From positions 1,674,178 to 1,738,177 of the forward strand of contig VZQC01011939.1 of assembly GCA_009823505.1 (NCBI GenBank): a DNA stretch of 64,000 nt, written 5' to 3'. The notes under the pieces were generated by a model. That model searched no databases. It was not told the origin of the DNA and saw only the letters and a program-made list of their open reading frames with translations. Each line of letters starts with the position of its first letter. Within the stretch, counting starts at the first letter, position 1. Shown one piece after another: positions 55,196-64,000 of this stretch. The DNA is from Rhizomys pruinosus (lineage: Eukaryota > Chordata > Mammalia > Rodentia > Spalacidae). Made by a program: the position numbers and the translations under genes.

Positions 55196-55857
55196 GTATT
55201 TAAGGAAGAACCCTGCCTGTTCTCAGGGTTCAAGGGCTGAGACTGCCACCCTCCACGTGCCTGAGCACCAGGCTGTCTGGTTCCAGCCACGCCACAGAAC
55301 TGAGCTGTCAGCACCTGACTTTTGTTCAGTGAGGCTCTGCATCAGCCTGTCCCCTGGTGAGTCTTCACTTTAGCAGCAGTCCCCACTTAGATGTCCCAAG
55401 CATCTGTGGCTCTCCATCCAACAGAAGCCAAGTCCTGCTTTGGTGTCAGCCACTGCAGGGTGACTGGCCATGGAGGCTGGATCACATGAGTGTACCACGT
55501 CAGTCTGCCGGGTTTAAAACATGGTCCTTGCAGGGACTGTGTGGTCAGAAGGCAGTCAGCTGGCTGACTCAGAAATGATTGTGGAATTCCAAATAGGAAG
55601 CTAAAAATATGCAGGGTGGCTGGCTTCTAGGAACAGGCGGGCCTGTGGTTACTGCCCTTAGTGGGGGATGGGCAGAAGCCCAGTTGGGAGCTGACCAGTG
55701 TCAGGGGAGCCACCCTCAAGGCACATGGCTCTGACTGGTTGTTGAGGGGGTGGGGAATGACAAGGAAGCCAAGGGAAGGGGGAGCCTGTGCTGAAGAGTC
55801 CAAAAGTGGGCACAAGAGGGGGAGATGGGGGGTTCAAGGTGGTGACTAGGCCTCAGT
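55196..55857. other. Unique intergenic sequence, nothing recognised
   Basis: No feature seen. Confidence 0.5.
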
Positions 55858-56195
55858 GACTGTGATGGCTGATGTCAATCTGCCACATCTGGGAGTAGCA
55901 GCTGAGGAGCCGCCTTCTTGGGCTGGTCCGTGGTCATGTCTGTGGGGCATTTTCTTGGTTGCTAATTGATGTAGGAGGGCCCAGCCCACCATGGGCAGTG
56001 CTACCTCTGGGCCCGTGGGCCTGGGCTGCATGAGGCATGCAGGGGAGCAAGCCAGCAGGCAGCATTCCTGCAAGGTATCTATGGGCCTCCCTCTGTGATG
56101 GAGCGTGACCTGTGACATGAAATCAACCCTTTCCTCCTTACGTGCCTTTGGTCACACTGTGTATCACAGCAAACACAAAGCTGACTAGGATGGAC
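55858..56195 (+). mobile_element. Diverged LTR of the 42.5-44.4 kb family
   Basis: GTGATGGCTGATGTCAATCT, TAGGAGGGCCCAGCCC, AGCAAGCCAGCAGGCAGC, AAATCAACCCTTTCCTCC in LTR order; the polyadenylation hexamer is mutated. Confidence 0.75.
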
Positions 56196-57029
56196 ACCAG
56201 TTTCCTAAACCCCCCACCTCTGGGAATGTCCCCCCAAAAGACAGAAAGGATTTACATGTGGGTTAAATGGAGGCTGCTGACACACCTGTGGACAGCAACT
56301 AGAGACTGGAACTGCCAACCCCCCACGTGAAGAACCCACCTGGGAACGCAGCTTGACAATGCAGGAGCCCAGAAGCCGCCGGGTGAGAACTACAATGAAC
56401 CAGGATTACCTAGGGCGGCTTGTACCTGAGCCAAGCCCTGGAAATCCACCTTGGAATCCTGGCCCATACAAAAAGGTATCATCCTAAGTCAGTTAGTCGG
56501 TGATCTGCCACTGGCCACAGGACACTTTGAAAGGCGCCAGCAGGAGACTCCAGAGGGCCATCCAGGCTGCTGCAAGTGCAGTATGGGGCAGCATGGGGCC
56601 CTGGGAGGTGGAGGAAGGAGGATCAATTGGTTCAAGGTCACCCTCAGCTACCTGAACTGAGGTCAGCCTAGGTGGTATGAGGCTGCCTCAAACACCCCCA
56701 ACAAATAACAGAAAGAGGAAGATGGGGTTAAGACAGCCACAGCAAACACGAGACCAGCAGCGTGTACCCAGGGAGGAAGAGGCTCGTGGCTGGGAACAGA
56801 CAGGACACAGGTCAGACCTTTCCTGTCTCAGCAGCTGAGACAAGTTCCCAGAGACTGTGGTTGGGTGGCCCCAGAGGCCTGAGGCTGGGCAGAGCTAGAT
56901 GGATGGGTGCTGGCTCCAGCAGGGTGAGGGAGGTGGGCTAGGGGCCAAAAGACTACTGGGCAGAGGGGAGAACCTGTGTGCTCAGAGTCCAGGAGCTGGG
57001 CACAGGCCCGGGTCTCTTCTCGACTCGGA
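56196..57029. other. Unique intergenic sequence
   Basis: An old B1-like piece lies near 56590-56700 (GGGAGGTGGAGGAAGGAGGA). No gene recognised. Confidence 0.45.
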
Positions 57030-57246
57030 ACTTTTTTAAATTTTATATGTGTATGAATGTACTATCTGCATGTAGGTCTGTGCACCCGTGTCGTGCAATG
57101 CCTTGGAGGTCAGAAGAGGGTGTCAGATTCCCCTGGAACTGGAGTTAAAGATGGTTCTTAGCTGCCATGTGGGTGCTGGGAATCGAACCCAGGTCCTCTG
57201 CAAGAGCAGTCAGTGCTCTTAACCGCTGAGCCATCTCTCCAGCCCC
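57030..57246 (-). mobile_element. B2 SINE with TSD
   Basis: No 17-nt duplication; flanked by GACTCGGAACTTTT on the left and GACTTGGAACTTTT on the right (one mismatch). Confidence 0.93.
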
Positions 57247-58488
57247 TTGACTTGGAACTTTTATCACAGAAACAGGAACAGGATTTTCGAGCAGCCCTAT
57301 GTCACGGGAAGTGGACTCCCCCAACTAGGACTAGGGTGAATGGTGAGACGGCACGGGTCACGTGTGCCAAAGGCAGCCTCTGTTCCTCCACTGGCTCCTG
57401 CAAGCCCCTGGCTGTAGCTCAGGGATTGGGAAGCCACACCCACAGATTTGGGTAAGTAACCATTTACAAATGGTTTCTTTAGATTGAGGGGCCTTAGTAC
57501 CCCACCTTCTCCGTGGTCTAGATCACAGTGGCGGATGCATTGTCGGGTGTTTAAAAAATGGAAAATATCATAGAAAATGAGGAATTTTTCTTAAGATCCT
57601 CCAGTAAAAGCACACCATCAACCTCCCCAGCCTGGAGCCTTAGTGTTCCTGTCCTTTGTGTCCCTGTCCTTTGAAACAAGGGCTCACCATGTACCTTGGA
57701 ACCTATGATCCTCCTGCCACAGCTTCCAGAGTGCCAGGATCCAAGATGCCAGGCATGTGTTATCACACTTGCTCATGGGCCCCAGCACAGTGTGGGGTGT
57801 GGCCTCCCTGCAGAGTGTACCAATGTGTGCACTCTGTGAATGGGCTGAGGGGCTGGCTGGCCCTTGCTCGGCCTGACCCTGGGGGCCACCTTCTAGGGAC
57901 AGTGTCTGGTGCAGAGCTGCCAGGGGCTGGCCCACCTCCTCCCCACCCTGAAGTCAATGGTGGGAGGGAGCTCAGGCTGGCTTGGGTGCCAGTTCAGTGC
58001 ACAGCACCCTGAGCTAGACTCAGCAAGCCAAGGTGGCCCAGCATGTGACCCTCAGCATTCCAAGCACAGATGGAGTGCTTCGAGGGCAGTGAATGGCCAG
58101 CAGCGCCCTCTGCTGGTGCGAAGCCGTGACAGGCCCTGCAGCACCCTACCACCAGCTGGCACCCAGGGCTGCTAGGACCCTGCCGGGAAGAGGCTCCTCA
58201 GAGTATTTGGGTCCTTAACCCAAAACACATTCTCTGTGACACGGGGTCTTCAGGATAAAGGTACTCCCTTTTCTCTTTTTGAGGCAGGGTCTCATCCTCC
58301 TGACTCCCAAGTGCTGGGATTACAGGTGAGCAGACTCGGCCTGAGGCAGCTGCTCAAAGACCATGAATTCCAATTTATGGAAGATGTTGGTTTTGATACA
58401 AAACAATGCACTTTAGAGTCACACTCCTCAAAGCTGGTGTGACAGGGTGCTGCGTGCCAAGCACCTGCAGGCACACTTCCTGGGGCCA
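57247..58488. other. Fadd downstream flank
   Basis: Mostly single-copy. A 12-bp duplication (GTCCTTTG) lies near 57650 and a short reverse B1 fragment at 58270-58330. It probably includes the end of the Fadd 3' UTR in its right part, but no AATAAA on the minus strand marks it. Confidence 0.45.
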
Positions 58489-58785
58489 GGGACCACTTGG
58501 GTATCTGGACTCCAGGACGCGGGGACCGCTTGGGTATCTGGACTCCAGGACGCGGGGACCGCTTGGGTATCTGGACGCCAGGACACGGGGACCGCTTGGG
58601 CATCTGGACTCCAGGACACGGGGACCGCTTGGGCATCTGGACTCCAGGACACGGGGACCGCTTGGGCATCTGGACTCCAGGACACGGGGACTGCTTGGGC
58701 ATCTGGACTCCAGGACACGGGGACCGCTTGGGCATCTGGACTCCAGGACATGGGGACCACTTGGGCATCTGCACTCCAGGACACA
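58489..58785. repeat. 33-bp minisatellite, 9 copies, in the presumed Fadd 3' UTR
   Basis: Unit GGGACCGCTTGGGCATCTGG then ACTCCAGGACACG. It lies 170-466 nt beyond the Fadd stop codon, so it probably is transcribed in the 3' UTR. 33 bp keeps frames open (11-residue repeats), but none belongs to a gene. Confidence 0.95.
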
Positions 58786-58954
58786 GCAGATGTGTTCTTG
58801 GCTTTGGGGACCCTGTGGCCCCCCCTGCTCTGAGCAGAGCTGGTCTCCATGTGGAGGAAGGACCTGGAACCGCTCGGACACTGCTGTGCGAGGGCTGAGT
58901 CTGGCTCTGGGCATGGGAGGCACACACTGACTCCTGAGGGAAGCAGCAGGTGTG

Positions 58955-59292
58955 TCAGGGCGCTTCTGAGGACACAGTGGACTCCCACAGCATAGTGGAC
59001 ACCTCCCCGTTCGCACTCACAGACCCCCGGGCCTGTTGGGCCTCCTCCACCAGGTCAGCCACCAGGTTCAGCTGGCAGGCCCGCAGCGCTTCCACCAGCT
59101 GGGCCACCGTGGCCTTCACCGGGTCCATGTTCTTCCAGACTCTCAGCATCTCCCTCACCCGCTCGCTCAGGCTTCGCGGGTGCTGCTCCTCAATCCCATC
59201 CATCTTGGCCTCAGACAACTTTAGCTGGCGGGCTAGTCTTTTCCAATCTCTTCCTACATTGTCGCACACGATGTCAAAGGCCACACGCAGGT
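58955..59292 (-). other. Fadd: Fadd exon 2, coding part (death domain and tail)
   Basis: 338 coding nt from the acceptor to the stop codon at 58957-58955. It encodes the death domain, starting DLRVAFDIVCDNVGRDW, and the C-terminal tail. The 3' UTR must extend below 58955. I see no AATAAA on the minus strand within the next 1.5 kb, so the transcript end is undefined. Confidence 0.95.
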
Positions 59293-61375
59293 CTGGGGGG
59301 AGAGAGAATCGCAGGACTCACTGGGGTTCTGGGAGAAGCCTCCCCTTCCATGGGCCATTCAGGGTGATCTGAACACCAGGCAGGCCCTATGTGGGACTAA
59401 AGTCACTTAGCCATTCAGGAGCTACCACTAAAGGGCCAACACAGCCTCCCATTCTGCCCCAGGCCCACACGGTCACACTGAACTTAGAGGAGGGGACACT
59501 GAGGTGGGCTGGGGAGTTAAGAGTTAGAAAATAAGAGTTGGACGAGGTCCTCTGAAGCTCCACCCACCTCAAATCCCACCCACTGAATGTTAATTTGAAA
59601 AAAAGATATTTTGCTGGTACAACTGAGGGGTGTGATGCTCACTATACTCCTGAACTCCTGCAAGGCACCGGGGTAGGGTGGGGGCTGAGGGGATGACTGA
59701 GGAGGAAATGGAGACTTCGGCAGTGCCTGAGAATCCCTGGCTGGATTCCTGCAACATCTAAGCATCTTGGGGAAGGAAATGCACAATCCCGTCTTTAGGG
59801 GACTCTGTGCTGGATGCCTAATCAATGCTTTAAATAATTCTGTGTATGAGAGAAAGTGTCCCACCATGTCTTGTCTATGCCAACTTTTGTATTTCATAGC
59901 ATTTTAGATTTCAATTTTCAACAATGGACACTATCATGGTTACATCCTTCACTGTGGACATCCAATCATGGTGGTGGCTGGATAAGGAGAGTGCCAAACC
60001 AGTCAGTGGATCAACGCACACCGTGATGTTAGAGGGAGATGGAGGAAGTGGGTCAGCCATGGACCAGCAGGGCTTTATTCTGTCCCAAGCCCATTCCTAG
60101 CCACCACCCCCATGCCTTTTGGTGTCCTGCCTTATTACCACAGGCCCAGAGCAAGGAGCTAACCCCGAGGCCAGGCTGCTGCGGGAAGCACTTCACATCT
60201 CTGTGCCTCCTCTCTTCTGATAAACCGAGTAATGACACATGATCCTGTGGATCACATGGCTGTTATAAGTGGCACTGTGAAACCCTGGGTCAGAGGATCG
60301 GCCAACCTAAAGTCAGTCTCTCTCTCTCTCTCTCTCTCTCTCTGGGTCCGGAAGCCCACTGGCTGGCCAGAGACACTCTCAGTGTGGAGGGAGGAGCCGT
60401 CTGGACACACAACTCTACCTACCCTCAGTCTGGTGTTACAGAGTGCCTTAGCAACATCCATTATTTTTATTTTCTGTGTATCAGTATATTGCCTGCAGGC
60501 ATGTAAGTGCACTCGTGTTGTGCAATGCCCACAGAGGTCAGAAGAGGGTGTCGGATCTCCTGGAACTAGAGTTATGGACGGTTTCTGCCACCACTTGGGT
60601 GCCAGGAATCAAACTGGGATCCTCTGCAAGAACAGCCAGTGCTTTTAACCGCTGAGCCAGCTCTCCAGCCTGCAACACCCACTTCTTAGCTGAGCTTTCT
60701 CGTTTTCCTGGAGAGTGGAAGGTGGATGGCAAAGTACTGAGGCTCTAGGGAGAGTTACTCTTGGGGCTGGGGAAGCACTTCAGCAGTACAAGGCCTGCCT
60801 AGCAGGTGCAGAGCCCTGGGTTTGAACCCAGCACTGCAGACAAAAGAACAGAAGCAATCTTCCTGAGTTCCGGCTCCCCTGTCTGCAAAGAGGACTTGTC
60901 CTTGGAATCACTTAGTGACAGCTCATACAGGACACACTTCCGGAGGCTCCCAGAGGTACAGCAGGGGAAGTGGCGTGAGAGGACTTCACCGGCCTTTTCC
61001 GTCTGCTGTCCATCCCCTCCCTGGCCTCCCCCCTTACCCCCTGGCTTCCATCTCCCTCCCCGGGTCTCCGCCCCCAGCCCGGCGCCCACCTGCCTCTCCT
61101 GGAGCGGCCCCGGCCGCCGCCCCGGCCTCGAAGTCATCCAGCAGTCGCAGCAGGTCGCGGCGCCGCAGCGAGCCCAGCAGCTCCCGCAGCAGCTCCGGGC
61201 TCCCCCGGTCCAGCTCGCCCTGCTCCAGCAGCACCGAGAACAGGTCCAGGCTGCTCTCCACGCGCTCCAACTTCCGCTTGGCCACACGCCCGCGGCACAG
61301 GAACTTGAGGTCCGTCAGCTCGTTGTTGGACAGGCCGCGGGACACCGAGTGCAGCAGCACCAGGAAAGGGTCCAT
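58955..61375 (-). CDS. Fadd: FADD, Fas-associated death domain adaptor (two coding exons, complete)
   Basis: Joined coding exons 61375-61090 and 59292-58955 give 624 nt, a 207-residue protein; known orthologues are 205-208 aa. FADD is the cytosolic adaptor that binds Fas/TRAIL receptors (directly) and TNFR1 (via TRADD) through its C-terminal death domain, and recruits procaspase-8/10 through its N-terminal death-effector domain to build the DISC. Visible: DED at about 1-82 starting MDPFLVLLHS, with the F25 hydrophobic-patch residue and the R72-x-D74-L75 charge motif; death domain at about 97-182 with W112, R117 and the ERVRE helix; short Ser-rich tail ending SSEAP. The start is the ATG at 61375, in strong Kozak context (A at -3, G at +4), although the frame stays open further upstream. 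The serine matching human S194 is present, but the following Pro is replaced by Thr. No frameshift or internal stop is seen, so the gene looks functional. Identity is from recalled family features, very secure. Confidence 0.97.
60317..60343. repeat. (TC)n microsatellite in Fadd intron 1
   Basis: About 13 dinucleotides. Confidence 0.95.
60460..60671 (-). mobile_element. B2 SINE in Fadd intron 1
   Basis: GTGTATCAGTATATTGCCTG to GAGCCAGCTCTCCAGCC; older subtype. Confidence 0.9.
60764..60850 (+). mobile_element. ID SINE in Fadd intron 1
   Basis: GGGGCTGGGGAAGCACTTCA, CCTGCCTAGCAGGTGCAG, GGGTTTGAACCCAGCACTGC; A-rich tail. Confidence 0.85.
61090..61375 (-). other. Fadd: Fadd exon 1, coding part (DED)
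   Basis: It encodes residues 1-95 plus the first base of codon 96. On the minus strand it ends GAGGCAG followed by the donor GTGGGC. The 5' UTR continues upstream into the CpG-rich segment. The exon is very GC-rich, especially over the Ala/Gly linker near residues 84-95. Confidence 0.95.
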
Positions 61376-61620
61376 GTCCGCGGTGGGACCTGTGCACCCA
61401 GCAGCACCCCAGGACCCTACCAAAAACTTCCTGGTTCGATGTCTCGCGACAATTCCGGATCTGGCGCATGCGCAAAGATCGCGGCGGTGCCCGTTTCCGC
61501 CCGGGCTAGAGGGGCAGCGTCGCCCTAGCTTTGGCATCTGCGGTGCGGGCGGATTCTGCGCATGCGCATCGTCCAGTTTGTGGCTCTGCGCCTGCGCTAG
61601 ACAGATGGCTCGTTTTGGGG
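61376..61620 (-). promoter_or_regulatory. Fadd: Fadd 5' UTR / CpG promoter with NRF1-type sites
   Basis: This is a TATA-less, CpG-rich stretch directly upstream of the Fadd start. It holds two palindromic GCGCATGCGC motifs (61464-61473 and 61558-61567), which match the NRF1 consensus, and a third near-match GCGCCTGCGC at 61588-61597. A TCTCGCGA motif lies at 61442-61449 and an ETS-like CCGGAA (minus strand) near 61452-61457. I infer a housekeeping-type promoter; the TSS cannot be fixed from sequence alone. Confidence 0.75.
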
Positions 61621-61734
61621 GACCTGGGCTCCTTCTCTACCTGAGCATTCCTACTTCTATGGCCGGGTTAGGTTCAGTCATGGATGTTAGTAATTCTTTT
61701 TTTTTTTTTTTTTTCTATGATTTTTCTTTCTTTT

Positions 61735-61890
61735 TTTTTTTTTTTGTCTTTTCGAGACAGGGTCTTCCTGGAGCTCCAGGCTGTCCTGAAACTCACTATG
61801 AAGACCAGGCTGGCCTTGAACTCACAAAGATCCGCCTGCCTCTGCCTCCCAAGTGCTAGGATTAAAGGCGTGCGCCACCACGCCCGGCTG
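61735..61890 (-). mobile_element. Young B1 SINE
   Basis: Near-consensus reverse B1 ending GCGTGCGCCACCACGCCCGG; a short direct repeat GATTTTT flanks it. Confidence 0.94.
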
Positions 61891-62150
61891 ATTTTTATTT
61901 CTATATGGTAGAATTGATGCTTTAGAATAAAACACAATGGCTTTTAACACATAAAACTTTGTTTAATCCCTATCCCAATCAGTATGCAAAAACACCTTCA
62001 TGCTGCCTTCATCAGTCACCAATCTGTTTGTTCTTCATCCCTAATTTGAAATGGAAAGTTTGGAAAAATCATCACATAGAATTATATTCTATTTTGGGGG
62101 GGGCATTCCTTTGATTTTTTTTTATCTTATATTACTGTAAAGTATACATA
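61891..62150. other. AT-rich spacer, possible L1 3' end
   Basis: No feature seen; may include decayed L1 3' UTR. Confidence 0.35.
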
Positions 62151-62945
62151 CATATCCTTCATCCATATACCAAAGCTTCCTAACTCTGAAAATAAATGAT
62201 AGCTTAGTTCTAGAACCTGTTAAGGGATTCACAATATAAGAGCACAGTTGATTTCAGATCATATTAACATTGCTCAGTTTGCCTTACAACTGGCTCTAGC
62301 ATCCACAGATGAGGGATACCATTCACCATTTGTTTTTCTGGGACTTCACTTAGCATATCTTCTAGCTCCATCCATTTACCTGCAAAGTTCCTGATGTCAT
62401 CTTTCTTTACTGCTGCATAGAACTCCACTGTGTAGATGCACCATATTTTCTCTATTCGTCAGTTGAGGGGCACTTGGGTTGGTTCCAGCTCTTCGGTATT
62501 GTGAAGAGAGCTGCAACAAACATGGCTGTGCATGTATCTCTGTGGTAAGATGAGTCTTGTGGGTATATATCTAGGAGTGGTATGACTGGGGCAGGTGGCA
62601 AGCACATTCCAAGTCTTCTAAGGGTTCTCCACACTGCTTTCCATAGTGGCTGTACGAGTTTACATTCCCACCAGCAATGGATGAGTGTTCCCCTTTCCCC
62701 ACAGCCTCTCCAGCACTTGGTATCATTTGTTTTCTTGATCCTAGCCAGTCTTATCAGAGTGAGATGATATCTTAAAGTGGTTCTAATCTGCATTTCCTTA
62801 ATTATTAGCGATGTTGAACACTTTTTCTTTTTGAACACTTTTTTAAAAGATGTTTCTGAGCCATCTCTAATTCCTCACTTGTGAAGTCTCTGTTCAGCTC
62901 TTTGCTCCATCTTTTGAGTGAGTTATTTGTTTTCTTTCTTCTTTG
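62151..62945 (-). mobile_element. L1 ORF2 C-terminal fragment
   Basis: The minus strand reads L1 ORF2 C-terminal motifs: [70 protein letters not shown]. Stops appear after that. Confidence 0.93.
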
Positions 62946-63180
62946 TTTTTTTTTCTTTTTTTAAATTTTATTTATTTTTGTATGTGTATGAATGTATTAT
63001 CTGCATGTAGGTTTGTGCACCTGTGTCATGCAGTGCTGCAGAGGTCAGAAGAGGACATCAGATTCCCCTGGAACTGGAGTTAAAGATGGTTCTTAGCCAC
63101 CATGTGGGTGCTGGGGATCGAACCTGGGTCCTCTGCAAGAGCAGTTGGCGCTCTTAACCACCAGGCCATCTCTCCAGCCC
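62946..63180 (-). mobile_element. B2 SINE inside L1 with TSD
   Basis: Subtype without the 17-nt duplication. TCTTCTTTG flanks it on both sides, and L1 sequence continues across without loss. Confidence 0.93.
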
Positions 63181-64000
63181 TCTTCTTTGGTTTTTGAGTA
63201 GTTTATATATTCTGGAAATCAATGCTTTGTCAGATATATCTGCGGTGAAGGTTTCCTCCCATTCTGTGGGTTTTCTTTTCACTTCCTTGATTGTTTCTTT
63301 TGATGTACAGAAGCTTTTGAGTTTAATGAGGTCCCATTTGTCAATTGTCGACCTTAATTCTTGACCTTAATTCTTGCGTAGCTGCTGTCTGGTTTAGGAA
63401 GTCTTTTCCTATGCCTATGTATTGTAGGCTGCTGCCAACTGTTTCTTCTATCACCTTCAGAGTTTTGGGTTTCACATTGAAGTCTTTGATCCATCTGGAG
63501 TTGACTTTTGTACAGGGTGAGAGGTAGTGGTTTAACTTCATTCTTCTACAAGGGGTGATCCAGTTTTGCCAACACCACTTGCCAAAGATGCTGTCTTTCC
63601 TCCATTCTGTCTTCTTGGCCTTGTTAAATATGAGGTGGCTGAAATTGTATGTGTTCAAGTTTGGATCTTCAGTTTTGTTCCATTGGTCAACATGTCTGTT
63701 TTTGTGCCAGTACCAAGCTGTTTTTATGACTATAGCCCTGTGGTATAGTTTGACGTCTGGTATAGAGATTCCCCCTGTATTTCTCTTTTCTCTCAGGATT
63801 GCTTTGGCTATTCAGGGTCTTTTGCTTTTCCATATGAAATTAAGGACTTTTTTCCCAAGCCTGTGAAGAAACTCTTGGGGATTTTAATTGAGAATGCATT
63901 GAATCTATAAATTAATTTGAGTAGAATGGACATTTTTACTATATTAATTTTTCCAATCCATGAGCATGGGAGGTCTTTCCATCTTCTGATGTCATCTTCA
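63181..64000 (-). mobile_element. L1 ORF2 fragment, continues beyond window
   Basis: The minus strand encodes [58 protein letters not shown] and, further right, the WKNK...LIYRF region in another frame. It has a 16-nt duplication (CTTAATTCTTG, near 63351-63376) and frameshifts. Confidence 0.94.

Larger units (their letters stand above)
59293..61089 (-). other. Fadd: Fadd intron 1
   Basis: A 1,797-bp GT-AG intron. The donor is GTGGGC at 61089 and the acceptor is a pyrimidine-rich run ending CCCCCCAG just before 59292. The intron is phase 1: G from exon 1 plus AC from exon 2 makes Asp96. It contains a (TC)n run, a B2 and an ID SINE. Confidence 0.94.

Noticed and set aside
58292..59016. Long overlapping ORFs on both strands near the Fadd stop
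   Set aside because: 33-bp minisatellite artefacts; the real coding frame ends at 58955.
61034..61537. Longer Fadd start at 61537 (54 extra residues)
   Set aside because: The upstream extension is Arg/Cys-rich 5' UTR translation; every known FADD begins MDPF at the 61375 ATG, which has a strong Kozak context.

Overview
The window is mammalian genomic DNA from a muroid rodent. It carries dense B1, B2, B3/B4 and ID SINEs, rodent-type L1 ORF2 fragments, and ERVK-type and ERVL/MaLR-like LTRs. The B1 and B2 consensus seen here differs from Mus and Rattus (for example a B1 tail reading GGGGCTACAGGGAGACC, and a B2 with an internal 17-nt duplication), so I infer another muroid lineage and do not name a species. 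No prokaryotic, CRISPR or phage-like system is present.

Two protein-coding genes are recognisable, both on the minus strand. Ppfia1 (liprin-alpha-1) contributes its first coding exon (26534-26797), a CpG-rich promoter and a probable non-coding exon 1 (about 27.7-27.95 kb). Everything left of 26.5 kb is therefore most likely its next intron. Fadd lies complete at 58955-61375: two coding exons, consensus splice sites, a 207-residue product with a death-effector domain and a death domain, and a CpG/NRF1-type promoter at about 61.4-61.6 kb. The order and orientation (Fadd upstream of Ppfia1, same strand) match the conserved ANO1-FADD-PPFIA1-CTTN block of mammals. Fadd links death receptors to caspase-8; liprin-alpha-1 is a scaffold of focal adhesions and synapses. 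They are neighbours, not a functional operon.

Layout: 1-26.5 kb is the putative Ppfia1 intron, with SINEs, an L1 fragment, an ERVK-type solo LTR, a MaLR-type remnant and seven tandem arrays. 26.5-28.4 kb is the Ppfia1 5' end. 28.4-58.4 kb is intergenic and contains a 3.2-kb 43-bp minisatellite, a structurally complete non-autonomous LTR element, further LTRs and a 36-bp minisatellite. 58.4-61.6 kb is Fadd, with a 33-bp minisatellite just past the stop codon. 61.7-64 kb is a B1 and an L1 ORF2 3' fragment on the minus strand, split by a B2.

The most striking property is the density of minisatellites: ten arrays with 16- to 50-bp units and at least four copies each, plus an interstitial telomere-like (TTAGGG)3. 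This would fit a subtelomeric setting, as in mouse, where this block lies near the distal end of chromosome 7. Several long open frames come only from these arrays and are not genes. Parts of 15.3-17.9 kb look like low-quality assembly (one N and many indels against repeat consensus).
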